Assembly: GCA_034638255.1 (NCBI GenBank)
Contig: JAWPGT010000001.1
Span: 1,612,001-1,676,000, forward strand
DNA length: 64,000 nucleotides
Source of the DNA: Coprinus comatus
Taxonomy: Eukaryota; Basidiomycota; Agaricomycetes; Agaricales; Agaricaceae
Direction: 5' to 3'
In this document: piece by piece, positions 35,301 through 47,884 of the stretch
Layout: each line of letters opens with the position of its first letter
Numbering within the stretch: position 1 is the first letter of the stretch
Notes under the pieces: model-generated
Database searches by the model: none
What the model was told of the DNA's origin: nothing
What the model saw: only the letters and a program-made list of their open reading frames with translations
Made by a program: the position numbers and the translations under genes

Positions 35301-37473
35301 CTACAAAGGAACGACTGGCAACTAGAGGTCGAAGACTCAATGCTACTCCACTTCAACGTCAAACACCAACTTATACTCCAGATACTCTTATGAAAGTTAT
35401 TGTAACAGAAGCAACGCATAAACTTGCGATTAGTTTTGTTGAAGAAGGAAGACTGAATTTGTTACAAGGGGAAAATAAGGTGATGAGCTTATGGTTATCG
35501 AATTTAGGTTCGAAACCTATAGGTGAAATTTGGATGGTACCTGATCAAGAAGATGAAATTTGGGTTGGAGACGAAGTTGTTGGAGAAGAAGACAACGAAG
35601 ACGAGAATAAACAAAGTACTGAAAAGGCGGATGTGAATTCGATGGAAGAGGTTATTAATCATCTAATTCATTGATGGCACCAAGGCCTTTACGGATTCCT
35701 GTTCCTGATGAAGTACTTGAGTCTGAAGAAGGCATACATATTCCTTTAACGATACATGCGAGTACATTGGGAGAGAAGGAATTCTGTTTACTCTTTGTTT
35801 ATCGTGAAGTGAGTACATTATTTATGGCTTGAGCAATGCGAAAATACTAATCTATTCATATTATCTGAAGAATGAATCAGAAGCTTTCCATACGACGAGA
35901 ATATCTAAAACCATCGTTGTTCATCCGTTGTTCAATGTCAGTTCGACAATTGAACCTGATCAGTCAACGAATAGTCAATTCCTTGTGAACATTGCACTAA
36001 GAAATCTTTCAAATACGAAAGTGCATTTGACACAAGTTTCGACCCTTAGCCCATCATGGAATAGTTCTGCTGTACTGGAGGGCTCTTTGTAAGTATTCCA
36101 TTACCATTTAGAAAAGTGGGGCTGAATGAAAATCTACCATAACATAGACCAACCCTTTCTGCTTCTCAGGGCGCCAATATATTGCTTAGAGCTGGTCGAT
36201 GGTCGAAAGGGCAAGGTTCACAAGAAAGTGTCAATTTCGTGAAAGAGAAACTTGGGGATGTATTGAATGGACGATCAGTTAGCAAAACTGACCCTCCGCT
36301 TATTGATTTATGTTGCAGTCATTTCACAGAGGTATGTTAATATGTTTCTACACATGATATCTCGAGGTTCACTTCCTTCCAAAAAGTCAACAAGAACAAA
36401 GAAATCATTCACCGAAGAAATTATCTCTACATTCATACATGGAGGCCGACGCAACTTTGTTGCTAATGATACCATCATCGCCCATCCTCATATACCAATT
36501 CCAACACATGCTCACATATTCCCATTATACCACCCAACTTCCTTCGATATTATATTTTTCTGGGAACTTGACGCTTCACCTACTTCTTCAATTTCCCTAA
36601 ATCATTCATTCTATTCCGAAATTACCCAACAATCACAATCACAATCACAATCACAGATATACAATAGAAGAAAACGTTCAGGTCATATTAGTATAAGAGG
36701 ATTATCAATTGGCGCTATGCATGCTCCTCTTGAAAGTATTATTGATCAAGTACAAAATGCCAAGGTTAAGAGGAGTATGTATGCTGAAACTGTTAGAGAG
36801 AATCAAGAGGTTTTGGAAGCTATTGTAAAATGTGATTGGAATATGGAGAAGAATCCGTTGGATTTGATTGTTAAAGGTACTGAAGAAGTTGTACATGATT
36901 TTTCTACTGGGTATGTGTTTCTTTTCTTTTATTCTATGCAAAAAAAAAAAGTGTTATTGATTTTTATTTATTTATGGTATAGACCTTGTCGAAAATCAGT
37001 GGATTTCTTTATTAGAAATCATTCACTTACACATTCGGTGAATTATGTATTGAAATTGAATAATGTGAAGAATTCGAATTCGTCATCACCATCTATTAAT
37101 TCGTAAGTCTAATTGATATTGAGGTCTTGTTCTTATTTATATCACTCACCACACAAAATAAAACAGTCGTGTACTCCAACCTCCATACACAGGTCGTCTA
37201 AATTTCAGAGGAATAATACCGCCATCAGAATCAATTTCGATTCATCCTAAATTATGGATTACTAGAACTGGAACATATAGTTTAGATGGATGGGTTCTAG
37301 AGACTGAAGTAATCGAACAGAGTCAAATTGAAACAGGTACAGGTATAGGTGTTGTAGATGTGGGTGCAAATACTACAGAGGTTGAGGCTGTAGGAACAGG
37401 GAAAGTTCTACATCGGTATCGCCAAGAACGGCTTGTATCTGATAGAATGTTACTTATAGTTAGGCAATTGTAA
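32321..37473 (+). CDS. TRS85: TRAPP complex subunit Trs85/TRAPPC8
   Basis: TRS85 marks the TRAPPIII complex, the Rab1/Ypt1 exchange factor for autophagy and ER-Golgi traffic. ATG 32321 gives MARMLPSSLSPHVCVLPSPD and then LLASSSLPPLPEILQSFSPL, a start typical of fungal Trs85. Next come VPHAIFGLRFSDLGEIEEAC, NTLRLLHSDIQQTSKFVREF and LPRSSTSSL-like Ser-rich insertions absent from most homologues. The central helical solenoid includes ILGDLKLAVSVWDTLRKDSK and PPQAQMRALLYAVRWEMGIP. The C-terminal half has Ig-like beta regions (FWIDLVLRNPLDAEVNMANL) and ends IHPKLWITRTGTYSLDGWVL ... LLIVRQL. About twenty introns are present; I estimate about 1,300 residues. A CAATCA repeat codes polyQ/S near 36629-36654. 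Confidence 0.87.
36629..36654. repeat. CAATCA hexanucleotide repeat in TRS85 coding sequence
   Basis: Tandem CAATCA units encode Gln-Ser repeats in a predicted loop of Trs85. Read directly from the sequence. Confidence 0.85.
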
Positions 37474-37984
37474 AGTTTTACCAGAGAACTTGTATGTCTC
37501 TTTGCCTCAGTATATTAATCACAGACACTTTTCTTCCGAGATTTAAAAAAATTATATACTTTTTCTTATTGGATCCGTTTCGAAGTAGGCGAGAGGTACA
37601 AATGTCTTGTGATGGGACCTGTTGAGATAAGAACGGGTGCTATTAGACTACGCGGTATTCAATTAAAAGGCAAGTTAACATGGGTCTATTTTTTCGTTTT
37701 TTCAGTATGTACTATGATTGTATATCATCAGCCGAATTAACCTGCAGATACCATAAACAATATAACCGAAAAGATACATCCTCAATAAAGGTCCTGAAAC
37801 GCTCGAAACAGAGGAAGAAAAAAATACTAACAAACTCACTAATCGTACTTACTGACAATTTGACAAAGAGATGAAAGTTGGTATCAAAAAGAATAAAAGA
37901 ACCAAAGAAAACCATCATGGGACGGTGCCAACACTGGCAGAATCGAAAGAGGATATTGGAAAACGATAAATCGCGCAATATCGT
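37474..37984. other. Convergent 3' flanks of TRS85 and the Mpv17-like gene
   Basis: This 511-bp gap is AT-rich, with poly-A and poly-T runs near 37545-37565 and 37690-37700. Open stretches on both strands are short and without motif. Nothing else was recognised. Confidence 0.55.
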
Positions 37985-39024
37985 TTATGAGGAGGCATCT
38001 TTCTTCTCAGCATCTTTCTTTTCACGTTCAAGACGTTCTTTTTCAGCTTGTTCCTTCTTGGCTGCTGCCAGACGAAGAGTCTTAACCCGGGTGTTGAAGT
38101 ATGTCTAAAAAAACAAATTAATATGTTAGAAAAAGGTATTCATGACTTTCGAAAAATGTGAAATATTGAACTCACCCCAAGAACGAATTGGATAGCGTTA
38201 AAGAATGGTACCCAGAGCTAAAAAGAACAATAAACCATTCATTAATATTCAAATGACTCAAAACCAATCAGGAAGCATACCTCGACGGGAATGAACTTTT
38301 GGGCAATTACCAATGAGATAGGCGAGACGATCCATGAAACCTATAATAAATAAAAGAGATTAAGGGATGCGTAAACAAAGGCAAGAAAAATAGGGGTGTA
38401 AAGAACCTAGGACCATAACTTACCTGAATAACGGAGAAGAAACCGGCTTTTACAGTTTTGATGACCTCATCTGTTGACTTGGCTCCGTTGATAATAGCCA
38501 TAGAGGCGAGGTAGGCTAGCGGGCGCCAAAAGTCAATCAGTACTCCGTGTAATTCCACAAAAGTATTCAGGTTAATATAACTCACCGGAAGCCTGAATAG
38601 GGGAAATCAAAAGATTACTGGCCAAAATCTGTCCAACCTTGGCAGCAAGACCTGTTTTGCCCTCAAAAGCCTTCTGCAACTTTCCCACTAGAACGTGGCT
38701 GAGAGGCGCCGAAACCAAAAAGCCATAAATGGCCATTTTAATGGCTCGAGTGTTTACATGATATCTTGAAAGCGCAGTGATGATGAATGGTGTATAGGGT
38801 AATTCCTTTGGAGGAGGTACTCCTGCAAGATTGCTTCCGAGGACTTCTTGGAGGAAGGAAAAGACACCTGTAAAAATGCGGGGTATGGGGTAAGTATAGG
38901 GGTCATGTGGGTCGGGCCCAAGCGTACTGGTTGTGATGGCCTTTGTGCGCAAGGGGTGCTGGGCAAGCTGGGAGAGGTACTTGAGGAGGAGAGGGTGAGG
39001 AGCAGCTTTTACTGGCGAAGACAT
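37985..39024 (-). CDS. Mpv17/PMP22-family membrane protein
   Basis: Members are small four-span proteins of the peroxisomal or mitochondrial inner membrane. Start codon 39024 gives MSSPVKAAPHPLLLKYLSQL. Family motifs: YHVNTRAIKMAIYGFLVSAP, SHVLVGKLQKAF, and, in later exons, a PVEVWVPFFNAIQFVL-like segment followed by the conserved FNTRVK. Four to five introns are present. The C-terminal tail is a highly charged Lys/Glu stretch (EQAEKERLEREKKDAEKKD), longer than in the human proteins and likely helical. The LAKHPLRT-type opening (LAQHPLRTKAITT) resembles the peroxisomal Pxmp2/PMP22 branch, so a peroxisomal site is somewhat favoured. Confidence 0.85.
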
Positions 39025-39316
39025 GGTTGTTGGAAAGAGAGGTGTGGGACAGTGACGGTTTATGAGCAATTTAGGGAAACCGGACGGGAGTATTACCGAC
39101 CACACCGGCTGCAATTGTCACATTTCACTCATGTCTGTCCGCGTGCGTCCAACAATGCTATGCATTCATCATCTGGGATATACTATGTACTCTATGGCAA
39201 ATATAATTAAAGAGATGCATGCTCTAGGAGATACTATAAACAACACTCTTATTTACTGACCCTTAACCCTATATACAAAATCAGCATCTGCTTTTGATAG
39301 CTGCAGGTCAGAACAC

Positions 39317-40768
39317 TCACCAAACCTTAACATAATCTGCGAATGAGACCATGCAAACCGTTTGCCAGATACCAAGACCGATACGGGGCGTCACACCACG
39401 GTACAGACCCTTCAGACCATTCTCCGTGTAGATGTACTTGAGGGTGTTGAAAATTGTCAATTTCTCGGGACGGTTGGCAGAAGCATTCTTGGCCATCGAT
39501 TGCATCTACAATGACCAATTAGAATTAGTTACACCAAGAAACAAGATCCACATACCTCAACACGGATGACCTCAATTGGTTGATTCCATGTTGCCAAAGC
39601 ACCACCAATACTGGAAGCGAAGACCTTATCGACAGCGCTCAACTTGTCATTCTCGCCAATGCCACGAATTTTGCGGATGGTATCTTCAGCAAGACGAGCG
39701 AAACCCATACTGTAGCAACGTTTAATACTTTTATATGGACCATCGAAACCGAGTGACTTACCGAGAACCCCAGTTTGTGCACTGACGAACAGCAACAGCA
39801 TTGACACCCTTATTAACACCAGCAAGACCTTCACGACGGTAGATGTCCATGAAGACAGCCCATGTTGAAGGGGGCTTTGTGCCAGTAGCAGCAGTTTTTG
39901 CGCGAGTAATCTCAGCAGTTTTCATACATGTTGTGAAACCTGCAGTGTACCATCAATACACATTCTCATACAAGCATCACGCCAGTTGACAAAAGGTCGT
40001 GGCATGACGGCATACAAATAGGGAGGTGCTGAATTATGATTTTTTGAGAAAACAAAACAATTGGACTTACCCATGGTAGCGTATGCCTGGGCCACACCAC
40101 CGGTCATACCACCCAGTAGACCAGCGAGACCAGGGTTGATACCAGCAGCGAGTGTGGCAGTCTCGACTTCTGAGGCAGCGAAAACAAGAACAGCACCCTT
40201 GGTTGAAGCCTCAATCCAGGCCTATTCCAAGAATATGTTCAGTTGGTGCAGGAATTAGAATAGAACGATACCAGCTCACCCAAGGAATCAAACCCTGGTA
40301 GAAACCAACAGCTCCACCACGCGACCAGACGGTTTTACATGCTTGCCACATAGATTGTGAACGGTTAGCAGCCATCTGGGTCTTCAAGACCTCCAAAGGT
40401 TGACCAAGTGTTGTAACCTGAATAAAACATGTGTTATTCACACCTTCCTACTATACAAACACTTTCGTTGAAAGACTTGCCTCCTATAAACGAGGATTAG
40501 CGATTTGACCCTTAATGTTTTGAAGGAAAGAAAGACTTACGAACTGTTACCCATTACCAGCCGCAAATAAGCAACACGACACGTCAGTAAAACATACTAC
40601 AGCTGGTAAATACAAAGCGGGGTATATACCATGTTCATAATGCCACCTGGCAATAACAAGATACATGAGCAAGTTGGAGACACTCGGTAAAAGCATATTT
40701 TACAACTCACCAACGGCAATGTTGGACCAGTTAACGCCCTTTTGACCAGGTTCACGTTGAACACCCAT
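39317..40768 (-). CDS. YHM2: Mitochondrial citrate/oxoglutarate carrier Yhm2
   Basis: Yhm2 exchanges citrate for 2-oxoglutarate across the inner mitochondrial membrane and was first described as an mtDNA-associated protein. The start is ATG 40768 ([20 protein letters not shown]). A very small second exon codes GGIMNM, then [19 protein letters not shown] carries the first carrier signature. The paralogue-specific blocks [36 protein letters not shown] and [19 protein letters not shown] follow. The third repeat has [11 protein letters not shown] and [20 protein letters not shown], ending FADYVKVW at 39317. Six or so introns are present. The C-terminus is shorter than in yeast. No frameshift was seen. 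Confidence 0.95.
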
Positions 40769-42543
40769 AATGAAGTACAAGAAGGATAGAGTGGGGGGAG
40801 GTAGTGGGAGGGAGAGAAAAGGTGGAGGTAGAGAAAGAACAGGGCGGGCCTGGTATTTGCGCTTAGAAAAGGGACAGCGGGTCGTCCCAAAGTGGTCACA
40901 TATTCATTTCTGCCGTAGCCATCGGATACACTCGGACTCTGCCCCGATCCCGCCAATCACAGCTCTATACGTACCTCCGTTCTTCCTCCAGCTTCTCGTC
41001 CCATTTTTTTCTTTCCTTACCCATCTAGCGCCCAATAATCCAATGTTCTATGTTCATAAATTTATTTTATCCTATTTTACGTTTATTTTACTGAGATGTA
41101 TTATCGTATTATCATCGAACTTTACGTGGGGTCAACTGTCACCATCGACTTTACTTCTCTCCGGTACGTATCACAAGCCTACTACCTCCCAGAGTAACCG
41201 GAGGCCATCTATCATTTGCACCGAGATTCCACCTTGTGTTCCGCCAATCAATTTATTCAACAGCACAGCATGCTTGTCTCCGATCCTTGTATCAAACTCT
41301 TATTTCATTCCACAAGTCAAGTGCTAAGGAAACTACAGGAAATATTATAATAACTGGAAATTAAAATGCATTAATTTCGTGTAGTGTTGAAGCATGGTAT
41401 CTAGCGCTCAGTGTTTGAGGAGTATTGCCATGCTAAGGCATAGGAGGTGGTAGATCCTGATGTAGAGTACTAGATGAGAACGAGACAAGCGGGGACTCGT
41501 TAGCCGGTCTATCATTTGATGATGATATTTGCCAGGCGATGATTTCAATTTTTTTTTGTGTACTTAGCCATAATATATCAGGCCTCCTGAGGAGCCTTTA
41601 GCAAGCATCCTCGTACTACGATTTCAAACCTTGAGACAATCCAACAGTTTTAACTGGTAGTCTCGGACAAGTGCTCAGTCTCAATCGTTCGCCTCGACAA
41701 AGTTGTCACTGGAAAAACTTGTCGATGCGTTTAATAAGCCCAGTTGCAGCAAAATGTATATCAGTGCTTCCTTGTAGAATTGGAATGTCACAATGATTCG
41801 AGTTTCAGTAGACCAGATCTTGATTATGGTCGATAGCCGATTCAATGTAAATAAATTTATAGAGATTATAACTACTAACTGCAGGTACTACATGGTATCC
41901 AGTACTTTTCAACTTGAAACAAATAATTTCGATTATCACTGCTGATGGTAAATGGATTGTTGTGAACCCAAAGTTCAAATTAGGAGGGCATGGGAAGAAA
42001 TAATAAGTGCTCTAAGATGATGGTAGAGAAGTAAAAGGAGAAAAGAGAAAGGTAAGGTAATAAGGCGAATAATCCTACCACAACGAATCCAACTGTCTGT
42101 TATATAATATATTCAGTACATTGTGCAAATACTGTCAAAAATAATACTGATTTCGAGATCTTGCTCCGCTATCAATGGCAAGAGCACGGTTTGTCTGGAG
42201 TTTACTTATGCTTTTACCCATTGCAGGAGATAATAATAAAAAATCACCAAAGGAAAAGGAAAGATATCTGTGACATCTACTATTTTTCATGAATGAGCCA
42301 TTGATCAATGTCATCGCTTCGACTGTTATTTTCTAATCCCAAGCCCAAGTGGAGACTTATACTTCTGGAGAAAATGAAAATATACCAGGATCTACTGTTG
42401 TACACACACTCATTTCTATTCTGATGGTTCCTTGAAACTAACTTGCGAAAACAAATGAGTCAGCCCGCCCAAGCCCGCCCGTGCCCATTGAAATGTTCAC
42501 ACAACCGCCCTATAAATGCCATCAACAATAACTACACATCGTC
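40769..42543. other. 1.8-kb stretch without a recognised gene
   Basis: The left part is the YHM2 promoter, with a G/A-rich block (40790-40840). A 185-codon open frame at 40770-41327 has low-complexity ends and no motif, so I do not accept it as a gene. The rest is AT-rich. A TATAAATG at 42511-42518 lies just upstream of F-box copy C, beside a CCCGCC-rich patch (42463-42482). Confidence 0.5.
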
Positions 42544-45006
42544 ATGGCTTCCATGTATTCTTTCCTCCCAGATGAACTTCTCAGTGAAATCTTGGCTCCA
42601 GCGCTACGGGTTCCTGATGATTCTTTTGCTTGTACCGATGATAAATCTCCCTTTTTCAATTACGAGCGGTCGACATCCACATATCTGCTAGTATGCAAAG
42701 ACTGGCTTCGAGTGGCTACTCCTCTCCTTTATAACGTTGTTGTACTACGTTCAAAAGCACAAACTCAAGCATTGGAATTCGCATTGGAATCTACTCCTGA
42801 ACTTGCTGGTTTTATCAAGAAACTCCGCATCGAGAGCGGTTACTGTCCTTCCCTGCTCAAAATCCTCAAATCCGCCAATAATTTGACGGATTTTTGTTTG
42901 TCCTTTGCAGTATACTCCAGTGACAATGTTACTGGTTTATGCAAGGGACTTTCTCTCATTGAACCTCGACGTGTCATTGTTTGCGGTTTTGATAAATACG
43001 ATCATGGTCAAACTCGCCGCCCTTTGAACCAGAAGGCACAACAGCTAAACGTTGCATTGCAACAGTCTTTGGAGAAATGGGAAAAGTTGGTGCGTCACAA
43101 CGTGTCATTTTGGAAACTCGTAACTAAATCATCGAACCGGTCTCCTCTTATCAGACAACATTTGTACTACCAGACTCTATTTGGGAGTCCAAACTTAACT
43201 TTTCGGACTACGTCGACGCTCTTGAGAAAAACAAGTCAATAGAGATTGTTTCACTTTCACAAATGTATAGAATCACATCATGGTTCGAACGTCTTTCTAA
43301 GATCTCCACCTTGAAAAAAATCGTTGTCAGGGGCACACCAAACCAGTACTTCGATCTGTTCTCTGATGCCATTAAGAAAAGTGCAAGACTGAAGAAGCTC
43401 TGTCATTATACCAAGTGAGTACTAGTGAAGCTGGGGCATAACCTTACAAGTCATATCAATGACTCTAAACTAAACATACAAATCATAGTGACGCATCTGA
43501 ACCAAATCAGGAAGAACGTAAAAAGACCTCCCAAACTGCTAGATCTCCTTCACCGAAAAACATGTTTCCAGTTAGGAACTGGATTACGGCGTTTTCGAAA
43601 GACATATGGATCAACATTTTCACACATGCTTTGGAGATACCCACTATGGAACAACCCGATTTTTTCCGCCATTACGACAGGCATTGTGAACTTAATGATG
43701 TTTATAAGTATCGTGGTGGACTTATGACACTATGCAAATCACTCCACGTTAGTTTTTCTTCTTCCCCTAATTAATACATTACATTAAACTCAATATCCAC
43801 AATAAGGACTTAATGGTACCTCTTTGTTATCGATGCATAATCGTGAACGGAGTCAGGGCCGAACGACTTGCGCGTCTTCTAGACATCAATAAAGATGTTG
43901 GCAAACATATCAGATCACTTTTTACTGTTGATCTCAACTTCAATACGACCACGAGCTTAAACATTTATGTTATCCTCGACAGCGTACCTAATTTAGAACG
44001 AGTGGCTGTTACTCGCATAACCGAGAGAGGATGGCATTACCACAATGCTTTGGAGGACATATTGGATTGGACATCGTTGAGCAAGATATCCGACAAAGCT
44101 GGCCCCCGCCTTCTGGACCTTTCTATTCATCTTCATCGACCTACAACTACCAAACCTCCGGATTTTCTATATACATTTAGCGGGCTAAAGCACCTTGAAT
44201 TTAGCTCTGCGGCTAAATTTGTGGTAGAACCTAAGAAGATAAAGAAGAAAGTGCTGCCTCATCTCGAAAGTATCAAGTTCTCTTCCATCAACAATACACT
44301 ACTCTCCGTTTTGAGTCATATGGAGTGCGCTTTATCACATTCAAAATCTCATTTTTCTCCACCACTAACTACCTGATTTGATAGTCTCCCGAAGATTCGA
44401 AAAGCTCAGTTCCCCGTCATAGAGAAATCAGAGGGTGCTATCGCATTTCTGCGAAAGCATGGCCACAAAATAAAGTTCTTGGAGCTTGGCTTCCTGCCCG
44501 GAGTAAATGTATTCGACGTTTGCCCAAACCTCCTTACCTTCGAAATCCCTAAGGAAAAGCCTGGTGTGAGTTTGATTTTATTTTTCTCATTCGACTGTAG
44601 CGCTTACTATCGACCCTGGCCCTATTACAAAAGTTTGGTGTAGCGGAATTCTTCTCTAGTACTAATGAACACCCGTTAAAAGTGTTACATATCAAGACAA
44701 CTGATGTAGCAAGGGGTGCCGTGAAAGACAAGTTTAAGTATATTGCAGATCTTGACCTTTCCAATTTCACATCCTTGGAAAAATTGCAAGTGGATGCGTG
44801 CACATGGCCGACAACAGAGTAGGTCCAGTTTCTGTTTATGAACGCCAAATATTTGAATAGATGCTGAGTGGTATTCTTTTGAATATAGGAATGAAATCAA
44901 GAAAAGTTTGTGGGTCGCTTGGGCTGAACGCTTACATGACGAATATGAAGTAGATACTTTTGATCTTGGGGGACAACGCTGGGTACCTCGTTTGAGAGCA
45001 AAATAA
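42544..45006 (+). CDS. Double F-box-like protein, copy C (diverged paralogue)
   Basis: Start ATG 42544 (MASMYSFLPDELLSEILAPA); a second ATG 9 nt on matches the start of copies A and B. Exon 1 (546 nt) ends at the same codon as theirs, and exon 2 opens with TTFVLPDSIWESKLNFSDY. The splice into the second F-box module (YTNDASEPNQEERKK ... NWITAFSKDIWINIFTHALE) uses the same position as in A and B. Later strands (LDWTSLSKISDKAGPRLLDL, FSGLKHLEFSSAAKFVVEP) and the end WVPRLRAK align throughout. Divergence is spread evenly, unlike the A/B pair. No stop interrupts the joined frame. Sequence around exons 5-6 (44377-44890) was joined by analogy with A and B. Confidence 0.82.
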
Positions 45007-45456
45007 AGTAGTGTATTATTAGGGGATTTGAAATGCTGTCAGTGTGCATTCAATGTTTTATGTTCACATTTCGTTATAAATTACACAGTTATTTAATCAC
45101 ATCAACCCCGTGCATCATGTATGCGTACCAATGTCGTTACTTGTGTCCAAGTTGTATGCCTATTGTTTTCTACACCTTCAATACCGCTATATTTTTAGTG
45201 GTTTCGAACCACACAAAGTTCAATGGATGATGGTCACTTTTTTTCTTTCACTTTTCTTTAGTTATATATATTTAACAGACTTAAGAAGACCCGGTGTGTA
45301 TCTGGGCGAGTCGGGACTTTAAATGGGACACTAGTATACCGCCCAGCTCCGCACTCCATATTCAAATATTCTGTGCCGTGAGACCGAACGGGACGACATA
45401 CGTTTCTACTTAAACGGCGCCTTGCATCATATTGTGTACCCCACCCACCCTCTTTG
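45007..45456. other. Spacer between copies C and B, right-arm entry
   Basis: This 450-bp gap holds the 3' flank of copy C and the promoter of copy B. From about 45303 it belongs to the inverted repeat. No exon was found. Confidence 0.6.
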
Positions 45457-47884
45457 ATGTACTCCTTCCTTCCTGACGAACTCCTCTCGGAGATATTGGC
45501 TCCAGCGCTACAAGTACCCGACGATTCTTTTGCATGCATAAGTGGGAAATCTCCCTTCATCAACTGCGAACGTTCAACCTCCGCCTACTTGCTTGTTTGT
45601 AAAGACTGGCTTAGAGTATCGACGCCTCTCCTTTACAGTGTCGTCGTACTACGATCCAAAGCCCAAATTCAAGCATTGGAATTTGCATTGAAAAGTACTC
45701 CTGAACTTGGTGGATTTGTCAAGAAACTTCGTGTTGAGAGCGGCTATTCTGTCTCTCTGCACAAAATCTTGCAAAGCGCAACGAACTTGACAGATCTTTG
45801 TTTATCCCTTGAAGTGTACTCCAGTGACAATGTTTCTGGTATTTGCAAGGGATTCCCCTTTGTTAATCCTCGACGTGTAATTGTCTACAGACCGGAGGGG
45901 ATAGGTCGTTCATGGAACCAGAAAGCACAACAGATGGTTGACTCATTGAAGGAACACTTGGGAAAGTGGGATAAATTGGTATGTTGATATCATTACAATC
46001 TCCCAAAAATGATTTGTTTATAGGTCACCTCATTTTTCTGTTCATTAGACAACATTTGTATTTCCGAATCAAACGGGTCACTGGATGGTTATTAGGAGGA
46101 AACAAGAATGTTACGTCGAAGGCCTGGAGAAGAGCAAGTCAATCGAAACAGTGTCAACTGAATCACCAAGCTATCAATTGGATGCCACTTGGTTCGAACG
46201 TCTTTGCAATGTTCCAACCCTGAAGAAGATTATTATCAGAGGTGGACAAAATCTCTACTTGTCTACTCTCCTGAAATCAAAACCTCAGTTTAAGAAGCTC
46301 TTTTACTATACCACGTAGGTGTCCGAAAAGAACTTTCGTGTAATTCATATTCAGATCTATCTGGATTTCCAGGGATTATGTGCAACCTACACTTCAAGAA
46401 GACAGCCCTCCACCTTTGCCGAAGACAGTGTTTCCCCAAAGGAATTTGATTATCGCATTTTCCAACGATATATGGCTCATTATTCTCAGACATGCATTCG
46501 GGATTCCTGCCTTGGAAGACCCCGATTTTCGCTATCCTATACATTTGTCTAACAAAGGAATATTTGAGCCAAAGTATCGTCAAGGACTTACGCTTATCTG
46601 CAAACCACTCCATGTTAGCACCCTCTTTTTGGATTTAGTCGTACGTTATTAAATGCGTGTTCAGAAACTGGCATTACCCCTCTACTATCATTCCATCGTC
46701 CTCGTTGATCATAAAACACCCGTACAAATCAATAATCTTTTACGGCACAAACCGCACATTGGGAACATGGTCAAATCCCTCTTCACTGTCGATTTCAATT
46801 TCGTTGCCAGCGTGACACAAAATATAAATGATATTTTAGAGCATACACCTAATCTCGAACGAGTAGCAGTGGATCGTATTGGTCGACAATATCATTCAGT
46901 ATCTGCCGACATTCTCGATTGGAATTCATTGACTAAATTGTCTCAGAAAGCGGGACACTCTTTACTTGATCTTTCAATTCATCTGCATCGACCTACAGCA
47001 ACCAAACCTCCTGATGTGTTTTACGCATTCAGCAAGTTAAGGAACCTCGAGTTCAGCTCTTCTGCCAAATTTATGGTTGAACCGGATGAGATCAAGAAGG
47101 GAGGGAAATCAATGCCTTGCCTGGAGAGTATTACATTCCGTTCTATTAGCAATACATTACTTTCTGTGATGAGTCATATGGAGTATGTCTTTTTCGCTCT
47201 TTTCATATTCAAACTTTATCTGACACTTTCTACCTCAGTCTTCCAAAGATACAGAAAGCACAGTTTCCAGTGCTAGAGAAATCAGAAGGTGCTATCACTT
47301 TCTTACGAAAACATGGTCATAAACTATGTACTCTGGAAATTGGCTTTCTTCCTGGAGTTAGTGTCTTTGATGTTTGTCCAAACCTTGTCGAGTTTATAGT
47401 TCCAGTAGAGAAACCTGGGGTAAGCATTTTCCCTCCAAATCTCGTATAACCTCCAGTGATAAACTGACTATATATATATATATATATATACTATACTATA
47501 TAAAGTTTGCCGTAGCTGAATTCTTCTCAAGTACCAACGAACATCCACTTCAAATTATCCATATTAAAACCAAAGGTGTAGCTCAGGGTGCAGTAAAAGA
47601 TAAATTCAAGTATATTGGGGATCTTGATCTTTCAAATTTCACATTCTTGGAGAGGATTATAGCGGATAGTTGTTTATGGCCTATAACCGAGTTAGTTCCA
47701 TTCATTTCTGATTTTTTATATTACCAAGTGATCGCTCATCTGGTATGATTTGATTTGATTTATTAGGAATGAAATCAAGAAAAGTCATTGGGTGGCTTGG
47801 GCTGAACGTTTGTTAAAGGAATATGAAGTAAATATTGTTAATGCTGATGGTCAACATTGGATACCACGTTTGCGGGCAAAGTAG
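45457..47884 (+). CDS. Double F-box-like protein, copy B
   Basis: ATG 45457 gives MYSFLPDELLSEILAPALQV. Exon 1 (45457-45978) has the same length as in copy A. Exon 2 opens TTFVFPNQTGHWMVIRRKQE and differs strongly from copy A until just before the second F-box module. From PKTVFPQRNLIIAFSNDIW on, proteins A and B are almost the same: one 207-codon stretch differs at a single residue (VFFALF against VFFTLF), and that residue falls in an intron-flanking open frame. Splice sites are conserved and the frame is open to WIPRLRAK (stop 47882-47884). An SCF substrate receptor role is inferred from the F-box; the partner is unknown. Confidence 0.85.
47469..47490. repeat. TA microsatellite in an intron of copy B
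   Basis: About eleven TA units within an intron, longer than the same repeat in copy A (25878-25895). Confidence 0.85.

Noticed and set aside
40770..41327. 185-codon open frame on the plus strand after YHM2
   Set aside because: Low-complexity Gly/Arg start, no domain, covers the YHM2 promoter, and no splice partners; judged chance.
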